Origin: Spartobacteria bacterium UBA5019
GTDB taxonomy: Bacteria; Verrucomicrobiota; Verrucomicrobiia; Chthoniobacterales; Terrimicrobiaceae
Length of the DNA stretch: 5,557 bases
Reading direction: 5' to 3'
NCBI GenBank assembly: GCA_002396485.1
Contig: DGXZ01000027.1
Coordinates: 1 to 5,557 of the forward strand
Shown: positions 1 through 5,557 of the stretch, one piece after another
Layout of the letters: the number at the start of each line of letters is the position of its first letter
How positions within the stretch are numbered: position 1 is the first letter of the stretch
Program-made: the position numbers and the translations under genes
Notes under the pieces: generated by a model
The model's database searches: none
The model's input: only the letters and a program-made list of their open reading frames with translations
What the model was told of the DNA's origin: nothing

Positions 1-72
1 CTCGCGCCGCTGGGCGCCCTCCACGCTGCCGAGCCAGTCACACCGCCCGGCGACCGCAACCTGGCCGATTAA
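1..72 (+). pseudogene. Possible signal-peptide-like coding remnant in frame 1
   Basis: Frame 1 reads LAPLGALHAAEPVTPPGD and then RNLAD before a TAA at 70-72. The first part looks like the end of a Sec signal peptide, with a hydrophobic stretch, an A-x-A-like cleavage region (LHAAEP) and a Pro/Thr-rich mature start, as seen in many secreted Verrucomicrobiota and Planctomycetota enzymes. It stops after 23 codons and overlaps the DUF1080 tail read in frame 2. Either it is a real coding segment joined out of frame to the DUF1080 end (a deletion or recombination scar), or the resemblance is chance in GC-rich sequence. The fragment is too short to decide. Confidence 0.25.
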
Positions 73-169
73 CAAGACAAAAGCCCCCCTCTCCGCCGGG
101 CAGATCCAATTGCAAAGCGAAGGGGCCGAGGCGTTTTACCGCAGAATGGAAATTCGTTCCCTTTCATAA
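2..169 (+). pseudogene. C-terminal end of a DUF1080 (3-keto-disaccharide hydrolase-like) protein, partial and possibly broken
   Basis: Read from base 2, this stretch ends with GQIQLQSEGAEAFYRRMEI followed by RSLS and a TAA at 167-169. That pattern (G-x-I-x-LQSEGAE, then an aromatic/Arg strand and a short I-R-x-L end) is the usual last two beta-strands of DUF1080 domains, concanavalin-like folds common in secreted proteins of Planctomycetota and Verrucomicrobiota and linked to sugar hydrolysis. The 5' end lies outside the window or is lost. The first 22 or so residues in this frame (rich in S, R, P, T) do not resemble the strand that should precede the motif, while frame 1 over the same bases reads like protein, so a frameshift or junction near base 70 is possible. 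The frame stays open after the TAA for 17 more codons to a second TAA at 221-223. Family call is fairly sure; pseudogene status is inference, and a normal gene end cut by the window edge is the alternative. Confidence 0.6.
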
Positions 170-262
170 TACCCACCGGAAATCCAAAAGATCGCCAACT
201 TCAAGCCGGAAGAACTTCAATAATCATCAAACGAACGAACTGGAACCAATCGTCTCAAAAAA

Positions 263-3031
263 ATGAAAGACTGGCAGATAAACACTAAAAACGATCCCAT
301 AAATCGCCGTGACTTCCTCACGGCTTCCGGACTTACGGCTATCTCCGCAGCCATCTCCGCAACGGCGCTTGCACCGAGCGTAGCCACGGCCCAGACCTCA
401 TCTGCGGAGGGAGACGGACTGGAGAGCGAGCTCAAAAAAGTCCTGCAAATCGCGAAAGACGCCCAAGCCGCCGCATTACCAGTGGCCGGAGCGGCTGTCG
501 TCACGAGTGAAGGTGCGCTCGATCTTTCCCCGGCGAAGTGGCTCTGGTATCCCGGCGACCGCACGGTGCCTAATACCTTTGTTCTGTTCCGCCGCGTACT
601 GAAACTCACGGCAAAGCCACGGAAAGCGACCGGTTGGGTCATCGGCGAAAGCCGCTACCAGCTTGAGGTCAATGGCAAGCGCATTCAGTGGGGTCCGTCA
701 CCTAGCGATCCGCGCTGGCCGGAGGTCGATCACATGGATCTCACCGAGGCACTGACCTCGGGCGAGAATGTGATTGGATCAACCGTGCTTTACTTCGGCC
801 AGGGTGACTCATCGTCTCCGATGAGCCGGGCAGGCTTCATCTTCAAGCTGGAGATCGAGCACGCCGACGGTAGCCTCGAAACCGTGGTTTCGGATAACTC
901 GTGGCGTTGCCACCTGTCGCAGGCATGGAAGCCGGGTCATCATCGCATGTTCTTCATGCGCGCGCTTCAGGAGGATTTCGATGGGCGACTCCATCCACAC
1001 GGATGGAATGACAAGGGGTTCGTGGAAAATGAGGATTGGATTGAGCCCTTTTTTCCTCCCTGCCCGGCAAACCAGCCGATCTTCGCCGACCCGACCAGGG
1101 ACGTGATGAACTTTATTAACGGCCCGAGAAAGTTCAGCTACGGCGCGGAAGTCCGATCCAAGTGGGAGCTGCGCCCGCGCAGTATCCCGCTGATGCGCGA
1201 GACGTGGGTGTCGGCGGCACCCCTGGTCGAGCAGCACCGCATCAAATGGAATCGACCGATTGCCGAATATTTTACCATGCGCCCGCCTAATGCTTATGCG
1301 GCCGAAGTGGCGCAAGCGGTCCAATCTGTAGGAGAAAGAGTGTGGCGGGTGGAACTCGACCCCGAGCGTGGCACGACCCTGACCTTTGCACTGCCGGAGC
1401 AGTCGGTTGGCTGGCCTGGCATCACGATCGAGGCTCCGGCGGGCACGACGCTGGAAATGATGACCCAGGAGGGTCACAAAGTGGGCGGTCCAGTGCTGCT
1501 GAATACGCACTTCCACAAATGGGCTCGGTTTACCTGCCGCGAGGGGGTGAACCATTTTCAATGGTTCGATTTTGATTCTCTCCGCTGGATGCAGGTGCAT
1601 CTGCACCCAGGGCGCGGCACGGTGATCGTGTCAAATCCGGGCACTCTGAAACGTGAATATCCTTGGCCGCACGAGCCGCGCGTCATCACCTCGGATGCTG
1701 TTGTGCAGCGGGTGTTCGATGCCGCCACCAACACCATGCGTAATGAAGCGCAGGAAACCTTCGTGTCCTGTATGGGCCGGGAGCGAGATCAATACGCTGG
1801 CGGCGTGGCGCAGCACCGTCACGCCATTCATACGCTAGCTGGCGAGAACCGCCAGATCGCCCGCTATTTGCGGAGTTTCAGCCAGGGGAGCACAGGCGAG
1901 GGCTACTTTATGGACAACTGGCCGTCGCAGGACCGGCTCGCTCGTCTGGGCCAACGAGTACTAGAGGCGACGCATTGCGGCTCGATACTCGATCCGGGTC
2001 TTCGATTCGCCAATGACTGCTGGGAATATTACCTCTACACGGGTGACCTCGCGCCCCTGCGCGAACCCTATCCGCGGCTGCTGCGCCAGGTGAACTACCT
2101 GCGTGGGAAGATGACTCCGGATGGTTTGCTGCCTGTGGATCAGGAAAACTACGGGTTTCCGATTGTCTACGTGGGCTTTTCCAAAAGCTACCCCAACCAG
2201 CGGGACCGCCAATGCCCCTTCAACCTCTACTATGCATCGATGCTCAGCCGGGCCATGGCCCCGATGTGCCGCGCCTTTGGTGACACCAAGCTCGCTGCCG
2301 AAATTGAGGGGCTGGGAGCACGCGTACTGAACGCCACCATCGCCCGCTTCTGGAGCAAGGAACACGGTGCCTTTGTGGACAACCTGCCCTGGTGGCAGGA
2401 AGACGGCGGAATTCACTTCAGCAGCATTACCCTCGGTGTCTCGGTCGAGAATGACCATTGTCCGGGCGGAGCCATCGAGCGCAGCGTGGAACTGCTGGCG
2501 ACCAAGCCCAAGAATGTCGGGATCGACCAAGCAACAGAGCCCGTGGCCTGGTGGTGGTGGGCCCTAGCCAAAGGCGGACGCGCCGATATCGTCGTGAAGG
2601 AATTGCGTGAAGTCTTTGGTACGATGCCATCCGTTCTTCAGAACAACACCATCCCGGAAACCTTTAAGGGAAGCAACCGGACGGACACGGAAACCGCGTG
2701 GAGCTGGGCCACCTGTGCGCCGATCTACATCGCCGTGATGAGCTTGGCTGGCATCCGCCTACTGGAGCCTGCGTTCAAACGCTACGAGATCCGTCCGCAA
2801 CTTGCCGACCTGCCCGACCTCGCGCTCACGGTGCACACGCCGCACGGCCCGATCGGTTTTTCCGGCAAGGGACCTCTCGGCGCCCGCATGATCACCCTGA
2901 CTTTGCCGCCCACCGCCGTCGGTGAACTCGTGGTGCATCCCGACGAACAACTCACATTAAAACCGCTCGGAAAAGGCCGTTTCGCACTCCCTGCCGGTCA
3001 GACCCTAAATATCGAACTGAAATACACATAG
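263..3031 (+). CDS. Tat-exported GH78 alpha-L-rhamnosidase-like glycoside hydrolase
   Basis: Likely an exported enzyme that removes terminal alpha-L-rhamnose (or a similar deoxysugar) from a polysaccharide. Residues 14-43 form a twin-arginine signal: NRRDFLTASGL, then an Ala-rich hydrophobic stretch and probable cleavage after VATA, so the folded protein would leave through Tat. Domains follow GH78 order: an N-terminal beta-sandwich (about 90-290, beginning at WLWYPGD), a second beta domain (about 300-450), an (alpha/alpha)6 barrel (about 460-830), and a C-terminal beta domain after LAGIRLLEPAFKRYEIRPQ (828-846). The catalytic-loop motif is SCMGRERDQYAGG (502-514): R506 and E507 are kept, but the Asp residues usually at both ends of this motif are Ser and Gly. 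E799 in TIPET is the candidate second catalytic Glu. At 922 residues the length is normal for the family. The start is secure: no other start codon lies between the in-frame stop at 221 and this ATG, and the Tat signal follows at once. No Shine-Dalgarno is visible; an A run (257-263) precedes the ATG. Family call is strong; substrate and activity are inferred. Confidence 0.85.
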   Translation: MKDWQINTKNDPINRRDFLTASGLTAISAAISATALAPSVATAQTSSAEGDGLESELKKVLQIAKDAQAAALPVAGAAVVTSEGALDLSPAKWLWYPGDRTVPNTFVLFRRVLKLTAKPRKATGWVIGESRYQLEVNGKRIQWGPSPSDPRWPEVDHMDLTEALTSGENVIGSTVLYFGQGDSSSPMSRAGFIFKLEIEHADGSLETVVSDNSWRCHLSQAWKPGHHRMFFMRALQEDFDGRLHPHGWNDKGFVENEDWIEPFFPPCPANQPIFADPTRDVMNFINGPRKFSYGAEVRSKWELRPRSIPLMRETWVSAAPLVEQHRIKWNRPIAEYFTMRPPNAYAAEVAQAVQSVGERVWRVELDPERGTTLTFALPEQSVGWPGITIEAPAGTTLEMMTQEGHKVGGPVLLNTHFHKWARFTCREGVNHFQWFDFDSLRWMQVHLHPGRGTVIVSNPGTLKREYPWPHEPRVITSDAVVQRVFDAATNTMRNEAQETFVSCMGRERDQYAGGVAQHRHAIHTLAGENRQIARYLRSFSQGSTGEGYFMDNWPSQDRLARLGQRVLEATHCGSILDPGLRFANDCWEYYLYTGDLAPLREPYPRLLRQVNYLRGKMTPDGLLPVDQENYGFPIVYVGFSKSYPNQRDRQCPFNLYYASMLSRAMAPMCRAFGDTKLAAEIEGLGARVLNATIARFWSKEHGAFVDNLPWWQEDGGIHFSSITLGVSVENDHCPGGAIERSVELLATKPKNVGIDQATEPVAWWWWALAKGGRADIVVKELREVFGTMPSVLQNNTIPETFKGSNRTDTETAWSWATCAPIYIAVMSLAGIRLLEPAFKRYEIRPQLADLPDLALTVHTPHGPIGFSGKGPLGARMITLTLPPTAVGELVVHPDEQLTLKPLGKGRFALPAGQTLNIELKYT

Positions 3032-3065
3032 TTTTTATTTAAGACAATCAATTAATAAAACACGT

Positions 3066-5501
3066 ATGAACCTAAAAAACGTATTTAAAATTATCTGCTG
3101 CATAGCTTTACTTTTTTTAGGAATCATGCTAGTGAGGTTTTACTATCCGGAAACGTTTTTTTCGGCCAATGCCAAGAACAAAACGAGCGATGCCGAACAG
3201 TACATCAAAACCATTTACATCTCCCCTCAGGGGGATGATTCGGCTCCTGGTGAACGGAATTCACCCATTGCCACTCTGACGAAAGCCATGAAGCTGGTCG
3301 TTCAGGCATCCCAAACGGATACGAAATCCATCAGCCCAAAGCCGGCAGTTCGGATTGTGTTACGTGGCGGAAGGTATGAACTGACAGAACCACTCTTGAT
3401 TGACCAGAGTGATCTTTTACCCCTTACCATTGAGGCCTATCCAAAGGAAAAGCCGGTCTTGAGCGGTGGTACCAAGCTGTCAAACAATTGGAAAGTCGAA
3501 ACGATCAATGGTCGCACGGTATGGAGCCAACTATTGCCGGAGGTGGCCAAGGGAGAATGGTATTTCCGTCAGCTCTGGGTCAATGGCCGGCGGGCCACGG
3601 TTCCCGTGATTCCCAAGAACAGTGGGTTCCTGCAAATGAAGGATTTGTTGATACCCGAAGCCGACCGTAGTAAGCCGACCGCTTGGAAATCCTCATCCAA
3701 AGATGGTTTTATTTTCAATTCAGGCGACTTTAAAAGTCATTGGCATGCGTTGCAGGATGTCTATGTGATCTCCAGCACTTCTTGGCTTCATAATTATTTT
3801 ACGATCAAGGAAATTGATGAGTCTACACAGACAATAAGATTCAATGAGAATAACGCGACTTTCCCCTTGTTTGCTGCCCACCCTGTCCATGGTAAGTTTG
3901 GTGGCGAAGATCGTACCGCTGCTTATGATTCGAAGACCTTTTATGAACCGGGTCATTATCGTATTTATAATGTCTTTGAGGCCTTGAGCGAACCAGGTGA
4001 ATTTTATCTCGACCGTGTATCAGGTAAACTCTCCTATATTCCCCGAGCGGGTGAAAAACCGGAGTCGGCAGAGGTGGTGGCTCCCAGGTTGAAGCAATTG
4101 CTGGTGGTAAAGGGGACCCCGGGAAAGTGGATCCAAAATCTGGTGCTGGACGGCATTGCCTTCAGTCATACGGAGGTCACTCCTGAAAAGCATGTGGGTA
4201 GTGGTAATAATTATCTCCAACCGGGCGTGGTTCAATTGGATGCGGTGAGTCAGTCAACTATTCAAAATTGTGAATTCAGCCACCTGGGTGAAACTGCGCT
4301 GCGGATGATCAATGGCTCGCGCGACATCGAGGTGGTGGGGAACAACTTCTTTGATCTCGGGAGTGGAGGCATCACTAGCTATGGTACTTTCGGCACAAAG
4401 CCTGGAGCAGAAAAGATCATTCCCACTACTACCATGCGCCTGCGCATCACCGATAACCAATTTACGAATGGGGGACGCCTGTTCCCCGGCCATCCGGCTG
4501 TTCTTCTGAACAAGGCACGTAATTCCATAGTGGCTTTTAATGAAATCAGCGACTTCTTTTTCAATGGGATTTCTGTAATAGGAGGTTGGGAATTTGATTT
4601 TTCTGTGGTTGACAATCAGGTGCTCAACAACCATGTGCATCACCTGGGTCAAGGGCACTGGTCAGGCAATGACATGGCAGCCATTTACAGTGGCGGCGTC
4701 GGCCTTGGAGTTGAGTTTGCGGGGAATGTATTGCATGATGTGAATTGTACCATGTACGCAGGAAATGGGATCTATCTCGATGGGGATGCGAATCATTTTC
4801 AAATGCGGAATAACCTGATTTACAATACTAACTACGACGGTCTACATATTAAAGGTTTCGCCAATCTGGCTGAGAACAACATTGTTTACAACTGTGAAAG
4901 TGCCTTCGGTCAAGTCTCAAACATAAAACATGATGTGCCGGTTGAAATTCCTGTTATAACCTTGAAGCAGAATATCTTTGTTCCAGCTACACCGGTTGTT
5001 TACAATTCAAGGCTTGTAAAACCGCTCAATTTAGACATTCTTTCGGAAAACAACCTGGTTTCGACCGTCGAGAAGGGGGCTGAAGTGCAGGTAGCACAGC
5101 GAGGGGCTTATGGGGTATTGTTTGCCAACAAGATGAGCTTTGACTCATGGCAGAAAGAGGCGCATAAGGACAAGGGTTCCGTGGTGGCTCCGGTCACTTT
5201 TTTGAATCCGGAGAAGGGTGATTTCCGCATGGATAAAGACACCTTGGAGAAGGCCAAATCGCTGGGATTTGTTCCCTTTGAAATAAATGCCGGACCGCGC
5301 CCGGTTGGAAAACGCACCCTTATTCCCTTTAAACCCGACAATGAAGCAATCAATTCTGAAGCTTTTAAACAATATGTGAAGTGGGTATTGCCCAAGTGGG
5401 AGAAGCAAAAAGCGGAAGCGGAACGGGTGAAGAAGGATAAAGAGTATGCGGAGAAAAAACTTGAGGAGCAGAAACAAGGAATCCTTAACCACGTTCAATA
5501 G
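3066..5501 (+). CDS. Membrane-anchored right-handed beta-helix protein, GH141-like glycosidase
   Basis: Probably a cell-envelope polysaccharide-degrading enzyme. Residues 6-23 are a hydrophobic segment after a short Lys-containing N-terminus, best read as a signal anchor; cleavage after ANA (34-36) is possible, and there is no lipobox. Residues 50-80 (IYISPQGDDSAPG and following) match the start of DUF1565/beta-helix enzymes. GEWYFRQLWVNGRRA (163-177) and YRIYNVFEALSEPGEFYLD (298-316), followed by a G-K-L-S-Y-I-P strand, are typical of GH141 and related proteins. From about 355 to 665 the chain is a parallel beta-helix, with repeated Asn-rich turns (NNFFDLG, DNQVLNNHVHHLG, NNLIYN, ENNIVYN, SENNLVS). 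Acidic residues in NDMAAIYSGG (D536) and GIYLDGDAN (D572, D574) sit where such families usually carry catalytic Asp, so they are candidates. VTFLNPEKGDFRM (about 709-721) is the usual closing motif. Residues 777-811 add a highly charged Lys/Glu helix. The gene starts 34 bases after the rhamnosidase-like gene on the same strand with no visible terminator between, so co-transcription is likely. It is visibly lower in GC than that gene, and no Shine-Dalgarno is seen. A polysaccharide lyase-like or epimerase-like beta-helix is the alternative; the fold is sure, the GH141 assignment less so. Confidence 0.75.
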   Translation: MNLKNVFKIICCIALLFLGIMLVRFYYPETFFSANAKNKTSDAEQYIKTIYISPQGDDSAPGERNSPIATLTKAMKLVVQASQTDTKSISPKPAVRIVLRGGRYELTEPLLIDQSDLLPLTIEAYPKEKPVLSGGTKLSNNWKVETINGRTVWSQLLPEVAKGEWYFRQLWVNGRRATVPVIPKNSGFLQMKDLLIPEADRSKPTAWKSSSKDGFIFNSGDFKSHWHALQDVYVISSTSWLHNYFTIKEIDESTQTIRFNENNATFPLFAAHPVHGKFGGEDRTAAYDSKTFYEPGHYRIYNVFEALSEPGEFYLDRVSGKLSYIPRAGEKPESAEVVAPRLKQLLVVKGTPGKWIQNLVLDGIAFSHTEVTPEKHVGSGNNYLQPGVVQLDAVSQSTIQNCEFSHLGETALRMINGSRDIEVVGNNFFDLGSGGITSYGTFGTKPGAEKIIPTTTMRLRITDNQFTNGGRLFPGHPAVLLNKARNSIVAFNEISDFFFNGISVIGGWEFDFSVVDNQVLNNHVHHLGQGHWSGNDMAAIYSGGVGLGVEFAGNVLHDVNCTMYAGNGIYLDGDANHFQMRNNLIYNTNYDGLHIKGFANLAENNIVYNCESAFGQVSNIKHDVPVEIPVITLKQNIFVPATPVVYNSRLVKPLNLDILSENNLVSTVEKGAEVQVAQRGAYGVLFANKMSFDSWQKEAHKDKGSVVAPVTFLNPEKGDFRMDKDTLEKAKSLGFVPFEINAGPRPVGKRTLIPFKPDNEAINSEAFKQYVKWVLPKWEKQKAEAERVKKDKEYAEKKLEEQKQGILNHVQ

Positions 5502-5502
5502 A

Positions 5503-5519
5503 ACAAATTTACAATTTGT
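5503..5519. repeat. AT-rich inverted repeat just after the beta-helix gene
   Basis: ACAAATT (5503-5509) and AATTTGT (5513-5519) are perfect reverse complements with a 3-base loop, starting two bases after the stop codon. The position suits a transcription terminator or a 3' mRNA-end hairpin, but the stem is only 7 bp, has one G-C pair and is not followed by a T tract. A strong intrinsic terminator is therefore unlikely. Confidence 0.35.
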
Positions 5520-5525
5520 ATGAAA

Positions 5526-5535
5526 ACACTAGTGT
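5526..5535. repeat. 10-bp perfect palindrome ACACTAGTGT
   Basis: The sequence ACACTAGTGT equals its own reverse complement and lies 25 bases after the stop codon of the beta-helix gene. It could be a protein-binding site, the boundary of an element continuing past the window, or chance. Nothing else in the remaining 22 bases settles which. Confidence 0.25.
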
Positions 5536-5557
5536 AGTGTCGCAGATATAACTGGAC

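Noticed and set aside
165..170. CATAAT as a -10 promoter box for the rhamnosidase-like gene
   Set aside because: No acceptable -35 hexamer lies 16-18 bases upstream, and it overlaps the end of the DUF1080 frame; the match alone is weak.
809..1606. Long open frame of 265 codons on the minus strand inside the rhamnosidase-like gene
   Set aside because: It lies wholly opposite a gene with a clear domain order, its product is rich in R, H and P without recognisable motifs, and such antisense frames are common in GC-rich coding DNA.
1961..2530. Open frame of 189 codons on the minus strand
   Set aside because: Antisense to the catalytic barrel of the GH78-like gene; no family motif or plausible start context.
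3032..3065. Terminator between the two main genes (TTTTTATTT after the stop)
   Set aside because: There is a T-rich run but no GC-rich stem before it, so no intrinsic terminator can be supported; co-transcription is more likely.
4254..4658. Open frame of 134 codons on the minus strand in the beta-helix gene
   Set aside because: Antisense to well-supported beta-helix rungs, with no recognisable domain.
5520..5537. Short frame starting at ATG 5520 after the beta-helix gene
   Set aside because: It reaches a stop after five codons and lacks a ribosome binding site.

Overview
The window holds two large, complete plus-strand genes for exported, surface or envelope carbohydrate-active proteins. 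They are preceded by the tail of a third carbohydrate-related gene that looks broken or cut off by the window edge. Family assignments come from reading motifs in the translations; no database search was possible.

Layout: bases 1-169 carry the C-terminal end of a DUF1080-type (3-keto-disaccharide hydrolase, concanavalin-like) protein, with signs of frame disruption. Bases 263-3031 encode a 922-residue Tat-exported protein with the domain order of a GH78 alpha-L-rhamnosidase. After a 34-base AT-rich gap, bases 3066-5501 encode an 811-residue membrane-anchored right-handed parallel beta-helix protein, most like GH141-type glycosidases. The last 56 bases contain two small inverted repeats and no gene. 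No RNA genes, CRISPR array or complete mobile element were seen.

Organism: a twin-arginine signal on a glycoside hydrolase, DUF1080 next to GH78 and beta-helix enzymes, and the lack of Shine-Dalgarno sequences together suggest the Planctomycetota-Verrucomicrobiota-Lentisphaerota/Kiritimatiellota group, probably a polysaccharide degrader. This is inference from gene content, not from a marker gene.

Working together: a rhamnosidase-like enzyme and a GH141-like enzyme (the founding GH141 member is an alpha-L-fucosidase acting on the pectin rhamnogalacturonan II) would fit trimming of a deoxysugar-rich plant or algal polysaccharide outside the cytoplasm. The two genes differ clearly in base composition (roughly 60% versus 44% GC in sampled lines), so the pair may have been assembled from different sources. 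The window looks like an accessory glycan-use locus. I see no clear evidence of a wholly new type of system, but the diverged GH78 active-site motif and the broken upstream gene deserve a second look.
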